From: Owenia fusiformis
Taxonomy: Eukaryota; Annelida; Polychaeta; Sabellida; Oweniidae
DNA length: 64,000 nt
Direction of reading: 5' to 3'
Assembly: GCA_903813345.2 (NCBI GenBank)
Contig: CAIIXF020000001.1
Location: 27,455,915 to 27,519,914, forward strand
Below the pieces are notes generated by a model. It saw only the letters and a program-made list of their open reading frames with translations, was not told the origin of the DNA and did no database searches. Positions 1-11,000 of the stretch are shown here, in pieces. Position numbers and translations under genes: made by a program. Each line of letters begins with the position of its first letter. Within the stretch, counting starts at the first letter, position 1.

Positions 1-654
1 GAAAGCAAATAAAGGATAGGTATCGATATGGTGAACTGAATTCAACAATGTATTTCTCTTCAACCAATTATTGAAAACATTCTGTAAAAAACACTATCCT
101 TTATGTAATGTTTACTGATTGACTACAATTTAATGCAAAAATTATTTACAGGGTGTCCCGAAAGTATGGGGCCCCCTAGGCAGACATATACCAGTGTTGT
201 CATAGTATGTGTCATATATCATTTTAAAGCTTATCCAAAGTTACATTGATTCACCAAGTATCATGGTTCAACTCTCAAATGTGAGAAAATTCCAGGCATT
301 TCAAAATTGAGTGTTTGGTCAAAATTAAGTTAAATTTTACACCAATTAAATCACGAGTCAATGTGTCCTCCCGGGCCAACTTAACAGCAGCAATTCTTTT
401 CAGGTCGGAGGGTCAGATTGCTTCATTTCCATGAGACACTTTATCCTTACTGGGGTTGTGGCAGGCAGGTTTTGGGTTGGGACTGGGGCATGGGTGACTA
501 GACAAGGGGTCGGATAGACCTAATACAACAATGGAGGGTGACTATTGGCCTATTCAACCATCTACATATACTTAAACAACCTAAATGCCGACAAAATAGA
601 ATTCCAATAACTAGAGACTTGCTCTTTTTTGAATTGATCAAACCCCCCCTCGTG

Positions 655-3600
655 ATGTATATGCTCTTATATGCATACCTGAGATTCTTCGACATATCAT
701 ATGTGATCTATGGGATTTTACTATTGTTGTATCTGGTCAGTTGCATAACAACTTGTCTTTTCCTTCCACTGTTGATAATATACCATATAAATCAGCATCT
801 CAAATACATTGTGAGTCCTTACTCCCTATGTTTGACCTTAAAAGTTCTAGCAACCAGTTGTGTTGTACCTGGAATTTGCATATTAACATTTGCTCCAAAC
901 TTGAAAATGTTATTACTTCTTATAGCAGGAGATGTCCATCCTAATCCAGGTCCGAACAATCTTTCATTTTTGTTTTCCAATATAAATAGCCTCTCAGCAA
1001 ATGGGGGTACACGATTTGACTCTTTGAAACTAAGAATAAATGAACTTAATCCAAGCATTATTGGCCTTTGTGAGGCTGGAATTTCCAAATCCAAAATGGA
1101 TTCGGGTGATTTTGACATTAATAATTATAATGTTTTTTACAGTGAAAGAGGTAGAGGTCTGGTAATTTATACTCATAAAACCCTAGTGACAAAAATCTCT
1201 AATGACTTTATCATAGATGGGCTTGACATCCTGTTAGTAACTGTTATTGTGAACCATAAACGAATTTTATTTGGCTCTTGCTACAGGTCACCCAGTCAGA
1301 ATGCAACAGAAACAAGAAATTATTTTTCATTATTGGAAACTCAACTTGATCAAATAGTAACATCTCAGCCGGCCTTTGACCATGTCATACTGATGGGTGA
1401 CCTGAATGCAAAACATTCAATCTGGTATGATAATGATGACATAAACTTAGCAGGAACTAAACTCTTAGAAACCATAGATAACCAAGACTTTGTACAACTT
1501 GTTAGTGAACCAACTAGAATAACTGATCACTCCAAATCCTGCATTGATCATATTTTGACCGATTCTCCAGATATTTTTGACAACTGGGATGTCACTGATC
1601 CCATTGAAAAAACCGACCACAGCACAATTGTAGCTCAAATTAAAGTTGGTGTGACTAAGTCCAAGCCTATTAAAAAAACCATTTGGAAATACCATGAAGC
1701 TAATCTTGAAACTTTGAATGATGCTATTAGAAATACCGAATGGACAGATATTATCGATAGAAACATAGACTTGGACTTAGCTACCTCTAACTTTATTGAA
1801 AAACTCTCGGACATATACAAATCCAAAATTCCAAATAAAATCATCACTGTAAGGTCAAATGACCAGCCATGGTTCAATGATAATCTTAAACGTGAAATAT
1901 CAAAAAAGAAAGTTTTATATAAGAAATTTTCAAAAGCTCCTAATCAAGTTAACAAATTCAATTATAATCAACAAGCTTCTAAAGTTTCCCAACTAATTGA
2001 ACAAGCCAAAGAGGCACATGAACTCAAAACTATCTCATCAATTGACCAACTCAATAAATCTGATAAAAACTATTGGAGGTTAATTAAATCATTCCTTGGT
2101 AACAATTTACATAAAAATGATATTTCTAGTATCTATGATGATGTCTCTGGACACGACTTATCTAACAACCTTGATATAGCTAACCGATTTATGAGTTTCT
2201 TTGCCTCAAAAAATCATACTGATGCAACTTTTGATCAATTGCCCCATTTCCCAATTAGGACTAATTCTCTACTCATTTCCGCCCAGACCGATCAATTTGA
2301 GGTAATGAAAATAATTTTGTCCTTAGACACCTCAAAGGCATGTGGCCCAGATAACATCACAAACAAAATGTTGAATTTGACAGCCCATACCATTTCAAAA
2401 CCTTTAGCCAACTTATTCAACAAACTTTTATCAAAGTGTACCTACCCGGATATCTGGAAAATTGGAAATGTTTGCCCAATTTTTAAGAAGAATGACAAAT
2501 CAAACATCAACAATTATAGACCTATCACTCTTTTAAGCTGTATCTCTAAAGTATTTGAAAAAGTAATAGCTGATCGAATCAGGAAGCATTTAATTGACAA
2601 TAATCTTCTTTTCAAACATCAGTCCGGATTCTTACCAGGTCATAGTACTATTCATCAACTTTTATCTATTGAACATTTTCTTCAGAGCACATTTGAACAA
2701 GGAAAAGCTTCCAAAACAATTTTTCTAGATATAGCGGCTGCATTTGACAGAGTACCACATAAGCTACTACTTCATAAACTTTCAGCATATGGCTTCCAAG
2801 GGCAAATTCAAAAAATTATCAAATCTTACCTTACTAACAGAAAAATTGCTGTGCAGATATCTGGGGAACTTTCAAATTATTCTGAAAATGACTTTATCAA
2901 TTGTGGTGTCCCCCAGGGCTCAATACTTGGGCCAATATTATTTCTCCTATACATTAATGACCTTCCAGACAATCTGGAGGGGCATTGCTATATTTATGCG
3001 GATGACACTTCTCTACATCATCCTTTTGACCCTAAGCATCCACAAGAAGTAGATGCAATAGCCAGATCTAACCTAATTAAAATTGAAAAATGGTCTGACA
3101 CCTGGAAATTGGAGTTTAAACCTGAAAAGAGTTCTGAAATGATATTCCACTCATCCAGATCTAAAGTCGATAATGTTTCTGTTTCAAAGTTAAACAATGT
3201 TGAAATTACCAGAGATCACGAGCACAAACATCTGGGATTTACTTTTGACCCAAGCTTATCATATGACAAGCATATTGGAGAAATCATATCAAAAATACGA
3301 AAAATGTTGAACCCTTTAAAGAAACTTAAATATAAGTTAGGTAGTAAGCATCTAGAAACCATATTTAAGTCCTTTATTTTACCCCATTTTGACTATGGTG
3401 CTATCATGTACAGCACAGCCTCAAAGTTCCTATTACAACGACTCGACAGTCTTTATTATAAAGCTGCACTTTATTGTTCTGGGTGTATCCAAGGGAGCAG
3501 TTCAAAAAAGGTTTTAAACCTACTCAATTGGCCAACTCTTGAATCAAGACGCAGTATCCAGATTAACAACTTTATGTTCAAAATTGTAAATGGTACAAGT

Positions 3601-4191
3601 CCTCCCTATGTAACTGATATTTTTGACAAATTTAGAAACCAAGCAAACAGAGTATTGAGATATAATGAAGCATTTAAAATGCCCATTAGATGCTCAAATA
3701 GGTTCTCCACCTCAGCAATACCAGCTGCAATTTCAAATTGGATCAATCTTCCACCTGCTATTAAATCTAAGAATACTCTTTCGAATTTTAAAAAACACCA
3801 AAGAGTACATTTCCAAAAAACGCCCTCGATTTTGTCAACAAGCCAGCTTAATCTAACAAGGGTTCAAGAAATAGTTCTCAATAAAGTGAGAGCTGACCTA
3901 TACTTCAAAGCCCAGTTCTACGCTCACAACTTTCAGTCTATTGACAGCCCTAATTGCACTTGTGGAAAACCACAAACTCTGAAACATTTTCTCTTTCAAT
4001 GTGACTTACTTACTATACAAAGACAGCAATTCATGGACAAACTCACTGATCTCGAACCAAACATCTTCAGTCATAATCTCTCTCAAACTGATTTCATAGC
4101 TATCTTGAAAACAGGAATTCCCAAATTAAACATAGATGCAAATTCCCAAATACTACTTCTCATTGTTAATTTTATCAAAGACAATAGCTAA
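655..4191 (+). CDS. LINE polyprotein: hydrophobic leader, 2A-like motif, APE endonuclease, reverse transcriptase
   Basis: The frame opens after a stop at 499-501 and its first ATG is at 655, giving 1,178 residues. Residues 1-98 are very hydrophobic, with several leucine-rich stretches, and end in GDVHPNPGP (Gly99/Pro100), a 2A-like ribosome-skipping motif. The APE-type endonuclease follows (about 105-330) with GDLNAKH, CIDHILTD and KTDHS as catalytic-core motifs. The reverse transcriptase lies at about 550-830, with PISL-type block NNYRPITLLS, GVPQGSILGP and the catalytic YADD at 781-784. A cysteine/histidine cluster of the form C-x-C...H...C sits near the C-terminus (after SPNCTCGK). The protein would copy its own RNA at nicked chromosomal DNA. 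I see no internal stop. Confidence 0.9.
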   Translation: MYMLLYAYLRFFDISYVIYGILLLLYLVSCITTCLFLPLLIIYHINQHLKYIVSPYSLCLTLKVLATSCVVPGICILTFAPNLKMLLLLIAGDVHPNPGPNNLSFLFSNINSLSANGGTRFDSLKLRINELNPSIIGLCEAGISKSKMDSGDFDINNYNVFYSERGRGLVIYTHKTLVTKISNDFIIDGLDILLVTVIVNHKRILFGSCYRSPSQNATETRNYFSLLETQLDQIVTSQPAFDHVILMGDLNAKHSIWYDNDDINLAGTKLLETIDNQDFVQLVSEPTRITDHSKSCIDHILTDSPDIFDNWDVTDPIEKTDHSTIVAQIKVGVTKSKPIKKTIWKYHEANLETLNDAIRNTEWTDIIDRNIDLDLATSNFIEKLSDIYKSKIPNKIITVRSNDQPWFNDNLKREISKKKVLYKKFSKAPNQVNKFNYNQQASKVSQLIEQAKEAHELKTISSIDQLNKSDKNYWRLIKSFLGNNLHKNDISSIYDDVSGHDLSNNLDIANRFMSFFASKNHTDATFDQLPHFPIRTNSLLISAQTDQFEVMKIILSLDTSKACGPDNITNKMLNLTAHTISKPLANLFNKLLSKCTYPDIWKIGNVCPIFKKNDKSNINNYRPITLLSCISKVFEKVIADRIRKHLIDNNLLFKHQSGFLPGHSTIHQLLSIEHFLQSTFEQGKASKTIFLDIAAAFDRVPHKLLLHKLSAYGFQGQIQKIIKSYLTNRKIAVQISGELSNYSENDFINCGVPQGSILGPILFLLYINDLPDNLEGHCYIYADDTSLHHPFDPKHPQEVDAIARSNLIKIEKWSDTWKLEFKPEKSSEMIFHSSRSKVDNVSVSKLNNVEITRDHEHKHLGFTFDPSLSYDKHIGEIISKIRKMLNPLKKLKYKLGSKHLETIFKSFILPHFDYGAIMYSTASKFLLQRLDSLYYKAALYCSGCIQGSSSKKVLNLLNWPTLESRRSIQINNFMFKIVNGTSPPYVTDIFDKFRNQANRVLRYNEAFKMPIRCSNRFSTSAIPAAISNWINLPPAIKSKNTLSNFKKHQRVHFQKTPSILSTSQLNLTRVQEIVLNKVRADLYFKAQFYAHNFQSIDSPNCTCGKPQTLKHFLFQCDLLTIQRQQFMDKLTDLEPNIFSHNLSQTDFIAILKTGIPKLNIDANSQILLLIVNFIKDNS
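925..954 (+). other. 2A-like translational recoding motif
   Basis: Codons 925-954 read AGDVHPNPGP. The 2A consensus is D-(V/I)-E-x-N-P-G-P; here the Glu position is His. In 2A peptides the ribosome fails to join the last Gly to Pro, so the hydrophobic leader would be released from the enzyme part. 2A-like motifs at the N-terminus of APE-type LINE proteins are known in several invertebrates. Activity of this His variant cannot be judged from sequence. Confidence 0.7.
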
Positions 4192-4869
4192 TTCCCTCCT
4201 TCTTATCCATCTCTAGTATCCTCAAGTCCCGTCACACCTGCCCTAGTCCAAGACCCTGCCTGCTCTGCCACTTCTACTTCCACCTGCCCCCTATTCTTAT
4301 ATAATGCCATTGTGGCGATTTAAGAATTTACATGTCTGTATTTACATTTTTTGTATTCTATTGAAATAAATTTAATAATAAAAAAAATAAAAGGGATATT
4401 CAGTTGGAAAAAGAGAACGGTGAGGGTAGAAACTCTAAGGAAACTCTTCTAAAGTCCCTTAACAGGTTTTAAGAGGGTTATAAAATTCCACACCCCTATT
4501 TGAAGGGCTTTTAAGGTCATATCTGAAAATAATTGCTGCTGTTAACATGGCCAAGGGGGAGACATTGACTAGTAATGTGGTGTAAAATTGAACTTTATTT
4601 TGACAAAACACTAACTTTTAAAATGACTGTAACTTTTTCCCGTTTGGGAATTAAACCATGATACTTGGCAAATCAATGTAACTTTGGATAAGCTTTAAAA
4701 TGATATATGACACATACTATGAGGACACTGGAATATGTTTGCCTAGGGGGGGGGGGGCATACTTTCGGGGCACCCTGTATATATATTTTATATAACTGTT
4801 TTTGTTAAAAAAAAATGTTTTTTTGGTGCTATTATTTCTTGTTCCCTTCTACAAATTCTTGAGAATTAG

Positions 4870-5165
4870 ATAAAATGTCTTTCCGAACATTGTTGGAACA
4901 AAATAACATATACAACATTTTCTTAGACCTCTCAATATTATAGTTATACAAAGGAAATTTTGGTTGATTTTACCGAAAGTATGCAAAAACTTAAAACAAA
5001 AACCCTCAAAATAGATAAAAATTAAGATAAATATTTTATTTCATTAACAAGATACTTTTTTAAAATCAACCAAACTTTCCTTTATACAATTACAATATTG
5101 AAAGACCTAAACACATTGTGTTTATGTCGTTTTGTTCCAATGAGGTTCGGATAGATGTTTCATTT
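4870..5165. repeat. Imperfect inverted repeat, arms of about 95 bases
   Basis: The left arm (about 4,878-4,975) and right arm (about 5,055-5,155) are reverse complements with some mismatches; AAAATCAACCAAA occurs at the start of the right arm and, reversed, at the end of the left arm. Copy B of the duplication keeps only the right arm (about 17,598-17,705), so the palindrome arose or was lost after the duplication. Confidence 0.7.
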
Positions 5166-5177
5166 CATTCCGAACAT

Positions 5178-5888
5178 ACACTCCCCTCCATAAGTTTGGC
5201 AACCTTAGCTCCCATATTGAACTACGTGCTAAAGCCTCTTTACCTTTAAATTTTACTTCAAATTTTACTTATCCTGCGATGAAAATAATTATACTATTAA
5301 TGAAAACGTAATTTGACTTTATTTGCAATACCTCCAAATTTTGGCAATTACAATAAGTCGAAAATTGATGATACCCGTGTCAACCAATGGGAAATGGTAG
5401 GTTTGCCGCAAGTCATATGACAGAATATCCATCCATCCGAGTCCTTGCAAAAATACGAGTTAGGCAGGCAATTGAATTTGCTTTATTTAACAAAAAATTG
5501 ATATGTTTCTTCGGGTTCAACAAAGTAATAGGGTTTTAAAGTCGAAATTGTTTTTCAAAAACCTCTCCCATTGAAATAACACAGGAGGCGAAAAGTTATT
5601 TTCAAAAATTAATTTGAGGCGCTGTAACTTTAGTATTCATCAAATAAACTAAACACTTAGCGTACAAAAAAGTTAGACAATTCAATTTTCTATATAAAAA
5701 TATTTTTTGCTGAATCTTTTACTGAAAAGATATCCCGATTTCTGATTTGCCCCAAACCCTCAATTTCCCATTGGATAGCATAGGAATGACGATTTTCAAA
5801 AAATCATCTAACTTATCATCAATTTTCGACCTATTGTAATTGAGGAAAAAAATTGAGAAAATTTGGAGGTAATTACGGAAGGGAGTGT
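5178..5888. mobile_element. TIR/foldback element, 711 bases
   Basis: The ends are ACACTCCC on the left and GGGAGTGT on the right, flanked by AT on both sides; reading the ends as CACTCCC with a TA duplication is also possible. Subterminal inverted blocks continue inward: TACCTCCAAATTTT near 5,330 pairs with AAAATTTGGAGGTA near 5,860, and CAATGGGAAA near 5,385 pairs with TTTCCCATTG near 5,764. The paralogous position 17,717-17,718 lacks the element, so the insertion followed the duplication. No coding capacity seen. Confidence 0.7.
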
Positions 5889-5940
5889 ATGATACCAAGA
5901 ACAAAACAAGTGTCTGATGTGTTTCCTAAAACAATATGTA

Positions 5941-6288
5941 CAGGGTGGTCCAAAAAAATGGGACACTCGTATTTCAAAAATAAATATTGATTTTCTTGAT
6001 GAAAACATGTCATATTATATACCAGTGGATAGGGAATTTACTTATCTTTAATTTGGTATATCATAAGTTCAAATTAATTATAATTTCTGTCAACCAGCGT
6101 CTATAATATAAATGATGTCATTTTCATTTCAAAACGGGTTCTCCAAAACTTGCAAAAACCAAGTTTTTGTCAACTTTATTTACATAAACAGATACTCAAT
6201 ATGCCCACCATTTTGATCAAATTTAGCCCTCAATTTTGGCCTAAACTATTTTTGAAATACGAGTGTCCCATTTTTTTGGACCACCCTG
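5941..6288. mobile_element. MITE, 348 bases, Tc1/mariner-like
   Basis: The terminal inverted repeats are perfect over 42 bases, starting CAGGGTGGTCC on both ends, and TA flanks each side (5,939-5,940 and 6,289-6,290). Copy B at about 17,763 has no insert. The interior has no open frame of note. It shares the CAGGGTG tip with the element at 149-4777 but is otherwise different, so the two look like separate families. The perfect repeats suggest a young copy. Confidence 0.85.
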
Positions 6289-6409
6289 TATATATCTCTG
6301 TATATAACTGTATACGTAATACTGTACTACTTTTACTTGTATTACAATCTATGGATTAGAAAATTTGTAGATGTTTACATGTATGTTGTATTTATAATTT
6401 TTGTCAGTG

Positions 6410-6645
6410 AAATCATTTTTATGGATTTTCAAAATTTCTAGTCTGTGAAATCTAGTCATTTCTATGCATTTTCAAAATGATGTCTACATATAGATGTTGT
6501 ATTTATATTTCTAGTCAGAGTGAAATCTAGTCATTTCAAGTTTTTACATTTCCAGTCAAAGTGAAATCTAGTTATTTTAACTGTATACATATTTCTAGTT
6601 AGAGTGAAATCTAGTCATTTCAAAGCTCTTTCAAAGCTAGCCATT
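6410..6645. repeat. Degenerate tandem repeat
   Basis: Variants of TTTCTAGTCAGAGTGAAATC followed by TAGTCATTT recur about four to five times with spacers of uneven length. It lies in a part of copy A that copy B lacks. Confidence 0.6.
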
Positions 6646-8811
6646 GTATCATACATGTAGTATATAATGTGCATATCTTTAATGTGTTGAAATATTTTAA
6701 ATAGATTTATGCAAAATAAAATACCTGTTTTGTTAATTTCCTAGAGGGAGGACTTAGCATGTTAACAGCTGTGTAGAATCTAATATGAAAATGCTTCATG
6801 TCTTTGCCTTATCAAGCTCTAAACTTAAAGCTCCAAAAGCCTATTCCACACCCTGACATCTGTCATGTCTAGCCCAGTTGAATGACTATATCATGTTTTA
6901 CTCCATCCTATATTGTGACTAAATTCGTTCAGAGGGGGTGAGTATGCAATTGTAATAGCCGTTACTTTTTTGGTCTATATTGAAATTAACAGGTCATACA
7001 TACCCCAATATAGACCAATAAATCAATTGTTCTCGTTATTGTGACATCACATATCATGTTAGAATTCAAATTATAATGTTACAATCCAAAAGATGACCAT
7101 TAAATTGACGATGTGTAAAATTTTCAGAATGTTTCGATGACTGGTTTAACAGAAACGCGTGTTCAAAAAGTTCACCATATCAATACCACTCCTTTACAAA
7201 TACAATATTATTGAGTTCTTCTGACTCAAATAGTTGAGTATTTACTCATTTTAAGATATTTTGGAGATAATTATAAAATTATCATGAAATGATCAATAAT
7301 GATGTTTCACTTATATAGCTTAACTTAACTGACATTTTGAATGGCAACCAACGCAATTATAGGCATCGAAAAAGGAAATTGTGGAAACGTATTCCATATC
7401 ATGGGTTATGGCGAAACTTCAACTGAGTTTCTTTGCAAAACATGTTTGAAGCAAATATCAATTCAATCTTACTTTATAACAAACTAAGTTAGTTTGTTAG
7501 TAACAATGTATAGAAATATGTTCCATGATTATTGTAGATCTAAACAATGATTTACAAACATTAAAACTCAACTCCAATACCTTTTCTTCATATGTAGAAG
7601 CCTAAAAGGGTTGATTAAGCAATGCAATATTATGAATTAAGCTCAAAACATATCGTGAAATGTTGTTTTCGACTGTTACTACCCCATGATACGGAAATGA
7701 CAATGGAGTCACCAATAGGCATTTATATTTTATGAATCATATATAATCACTTTATTGGACATTGAATTATCTTTCAAATGATATATAATTTATGGATATT
7801 TCTAACATACTAGCGAAGGTATTACTAAAATAAAAGTATGGACATTTTTATTTGCCCACCCTGTATTGTCGTCATGCCAGTAAAATTCCCCTCCAACAAC
7901 ATTTGACTAGATTGAAACTGTGCCTGATCCGTGACCATCATTATGACACATACAGTATGTCCTTGATTTCTTTGTGTCTATGTCTTATAGATAAGACAAT
8001 GAAAGGTAGTTACCCATTGTGATAATACATAAAACAAATTATGCAACTTTGTATGAAAATGTGAGGTCATTTGGAGGTAAACAGCATGTAAAAAATCTAC
8101 AAATCATCTTCCAAAACCGCTTACAAAAGGGTGACCCGCCTACCCAAAACAATCGTCACCATGGCAACAGCCAAAACAATTGAAGTGACGCTAACCCATT
8201 GTCATTGGTCTTGTTTGATAGGTTAATATTTTCTACATCATCAGTGAAAATTTCAATATGATTGAATAAAGTATGAACAAATGAATTACTTTCTGATCGG
8301 GCCTCGTTTCAACATCTACTCACCTCTATTTTGTCACTAAATAGAATTTAGAAAATTATGAAATTACCCTCTCCACTACAAGGTTACCTATGTATCGCAA
8401 TCGCTTATTTTTAGTTAATGATGTTAACCCTATGGTTTTCTCAATGAATATATTTCTTGGCGGTCTATCACTTGAGTAATAGCAGATTAAATTATTGGAG
8501 TGCAACAATACATGGCTTAGCTAACAGACTTAAAGGGATATTACTTTGCAGACACTCTCTCTCCTAATATGGTAGCTATAACCATATAATGTTTAGCAAA
8601 ACATGGACAAATGTTTTGATATAGTCAATATTGATCAGTTAAATATGTAGCGCTGAATTCAATTAGGCTGTCATATTGTAAGACTTCACACAGGAAGTGA
8701 TGTCTTCGACTCTCAAATTTGCACGTGGCATTAGGTAGGGAGGTGTTAAGTACAACCAGCTGAATATTCCTTTTTCATTGTGTCTATGATTTTATCCTTC
8801 CGATAATCTCT
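6646..8811. other. No gene seen; patches of copy A and repeat fragments
   Basis: Only short open frames occur. Patches at 7,075-7,190 and 7,870-7,985 match copy B. About 8,560-8,720 is an inverted, diverged relative of the insert at 20,462-20,757. The string CACCCTGTA at about 7,858-7,866 resembles a right TIR tip, but I found no matching left end. Confidence 0.6.
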
Positions 8812-9414
8812 TCTTTAATTCAAAGTTGACAAGCACTTAAATATTTGTGCACAGAGCTAATTGTCTAGAAGTGATTTTTGCTAGTTTCGACAGAAACTAG
8901 AATATATATTCACCATCACGCACGGGTACTATAACTTTCCTAGTTTACAAGAAAATAAGAATTGTCTGGAGGGGAAAATATCTGGAAATTATAACCCCTC
9001 ATGCATTATCATAATAATTATCTTTGGAAATGTAAACACAATAAAAAATCTAGTTTTGTGTTGAATGAAACATTTGATGAAAAAGAAGATTTTTCTGACG
9101 ACATCTATACATTTAAGATGGACATAAAACTAGGACCTGAAACTAGTTGTACTATCCATTCGTTCACTACGTTGTTAACGTATCATTCTGTTACCCATCA
9201 ATATTGTCTGGTGATATATTTTATCAAAATATATCTAACATATAGTCGGAGTTAGACTTTACATCCTCGGAAACCAGGTTAGGATCACCTGGGTTCCAAG
9301 AATGTATGATAAATATGTCGAGTCAAGTACCGGACGGGGGCTATATCAACAGGGACACGAAACAAAACAAAACAGAATATAGATTTTCATACAGTATTCG
9401 AAACATTTATTTTT

Positions 9415-10028
9415 TCATTTTTGATTACAAGCAAATGTGCCTATTTTTGATGCTATGGCTTTGGCGAGGCTTAAATCAGCAACTTGATAAAGAGGTGGCA
9501 GAAACGTGTGTTCCGCATCGGGGTCGGTAGCAAGATCATTCCAGTGGGTCCCAGGGTCTTTAGCTCGCTTGTGGGGTAAGCCAACTACAATGACATCTGC
9601 ATTGTAAGGATGTCCCTCAAGTTTCCTGGCTAGTGCTACAGCTTTTGGCTTAAAACGTTTTGGATGCGTCACACCATCGGTTATGATACAAACAAAATTC
9701 TTATTGTTAGGCCGATCTCCATTTTTATCCAAGTACTCCTCAGAGATTTGCTTAAGAGCTTTATCTGTTCTTGTTTTCCTCCCGTCTAACTCCATAAATA
9801 AGCCAGCAATATTGTCCAAGACTCCATCTTTTGTGTTGTTAGTATTTAAGTAAAACTGGTCTTTGACGGTCTTGTCGAATACCAGGGCTGCAAACTGCAC
9901 TTCTGTCTGACGGGGACCAACTTCGAACTGGTTGACTATGTTTGCCATTAACGTTGTCACGTCTTTTAATACTTCTCGCTTTACACTGTAGCTGTTATCT
10001 ACCGCAAATACCACGTCGGGACCACATT
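9415..10028 (-). CDS. Extra vWA-domain terminal exon (orphan or alternative last exon)
   Basis: This 614-base block is the same length as the last exon of the vWA gene at 21,279-21,892. It has the same splice acceptor and the same entry phase (two bases finish the first codon). The encoded vWA domain differs from that exon at only four residues (Ser to Thr, Gly to Arg, Ala to Val, Ile to Phe, reading from the other copy). The metal-ion site DNSYS and the ITDG aspartate are kept. The stop is followed almost at once by AATAAA on the minus strand (9,406-9,411). No partner exon with a fitting donor is visible between it and the gap at 11,001. It could be spliced from the upstream exons near 22.3 kb across the PAN/EGF/LamG gene, could use exons hidden in the gap, or could be a silent duplicate. 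Confidence 0.6.
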
Positions 10029-10139
10029 CTTAAAAAAAGCATATGAACTTTTCATAATACTCATACTTTTCATAATAACCAGAGGTTTAAGATTGCAAGC
10101 AATCTTACGGAGGCCCCGTAGGCTTTTTTGAACATTTAA

Positions 10140-11000
10140 AGGTCAGCCAAAGGTCAAATCTTAAATACAATGTCATATATGAACTCCAGGCATCTTGTAG
10201 ATGATTTAAAAAAAAAAGTTTGGTCAATTTGAAGCAATGTGAAATTTGACCTTGAAAAATTTCAACATTAGACCTTTTTCAGTTTTTGAGGTCCAATATC
10301 TCAAAACTGGTGCAGAATTTTAATAGATAATCAATTGTTAATATGTGTAACCTTTAGAGAAATATATATCTTGACTTTAATTCAAAAATATTGATTTGTA
10401 GTCACAAACTTTGAGAAACTTAGAAAACACAGTTTGTGATCTTGTTTGATGACCTTGACATTTGACCTTAAAAATTTTACTTTTTTAGACCTCAGTGGGT
10501 CCTTTGTGATCAAATATACCTAAATTTGAATCCGGAAAATCAATTTGAAAAATCAACTTTTTTTACCTTCCGAAGGTCACCGAAGGTCAACCAAAGGTCA
10601 AAAGTCAAAAGTAAGGACATATTTGAGTTCCTGAGATCTTGTAGATGATTTTTAAAAAAGATTCTGGTTCATTTGAAGCAAGTTGAAAAATGACTGATTT
10701 TTGCTGATTTTTGCCGATTTTTGACGTCAAATATCTCAAAAACGGTAAAAAATTAACGCGTACATATAGTGAGTGTAAATTTGAAGCAAGTTGAAATTTG
10801 ACCTTAAAAAATTCCGAAATTTCACCGTTTTCAGTTTTTGAGCTCTAATATCTCAAAGCTGGTGCAAAATTTTAATAGATAGTCAATTGCTAATATGTGT
10901 AGAACCTTTAGAGGAATATATATCCAGACTTCCATTCAAAACTATTGATTTGTAGTTACAAACTTTGAGAAACTTAGATAGAACAGTTTGTGACCTCATT
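10140..11000. repeat. Two units of a long-period (about 420-base) repeat
   Basis: The stretch at about 10,140-10,480 reappears diverged at about 10,570-11,000: shared strings include CTTGTAGATGATTT, AATATCTCAAA and ATTGATTTGTAGT. Both units are rich in AAGGTCA-like words. The second unit runs straight into the assembly gap, so a larger array probably caused the gap. Confidence 0.7.

Larger units (their letters stand above)
405..4395 (+). mobile_element. CR1/L2-like non-LTR retrotransposon (LINE)
   Basis: This is the insert between the two TIR arms. It holds a short 5' leader, one long open reading frame with endonuclease and reverse transcriptase, and a short 3' end with AATAAA near 4,365 followed by an A/T-rich tail. 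The left limit is set only by where TIR homology stops, near 404, and may be off by tens of bases. No separate ORF1 is visible, so the copy is either 5' shortened or of a single-ORF type. The open frame with no internal stop suggests a young insertion. I assign it to the CR1/L2 group from the EN-RT architecture and the YADD context; related clades such as Crack or Rex1 are possible. Confidence 0.8.
149..4777. mobile_element. TIR DNA element with TA target duplication, split by a LINE
   Basis: The two ends are inverted copies of each other: CAGGGTGTCCCGAAAGTATG on the left against CAGGGTGCCCCGAAAGTATG on the reversed right end. The arms stay similar for about 260 bases (149 to about 405, and about 4,515-4,777). 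TA flanks both sides (147-148 and 4,778-4,779), as in Tc1/mariner-type MITEs. The paralogous site at 17,534-17,536 is empty, which confirms both ends. I see no transposase; the interior is a LINE that landed in the element. The non-LINE remainder, about 0.6 kb, would be a MITE. Confidence 0.8.
1..10045. repeat. Segmental duplication, copy A
   Basis: Blocks of this stretch reappear in the same order and orientation at about 17,391-21,905. Matches seen by eye: 11-148 with 17,401-17,535; 5,040-5,177 with 17,570-17,718; 5,889-5,938 with 17,719-17,763; 7,075-7,190 with 17,795-17,910; 7,870-7,985 with 20,272-20,390; 8,812-10,045 with 20,390-21,910. The last block, with the vWA exon, is the most similar; the first is clearly more diverged. 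Copy A carries three insertions that copy B lacks. The left limit is unknown because the window begins inside it. Confidence 0.85.

Noticed and set aside
538-654. Upstream extension of the LINE frame from 538
   Set aside because: The codon at 538 is GTG; the first ATG in frame is at 655, so I start the protein there.
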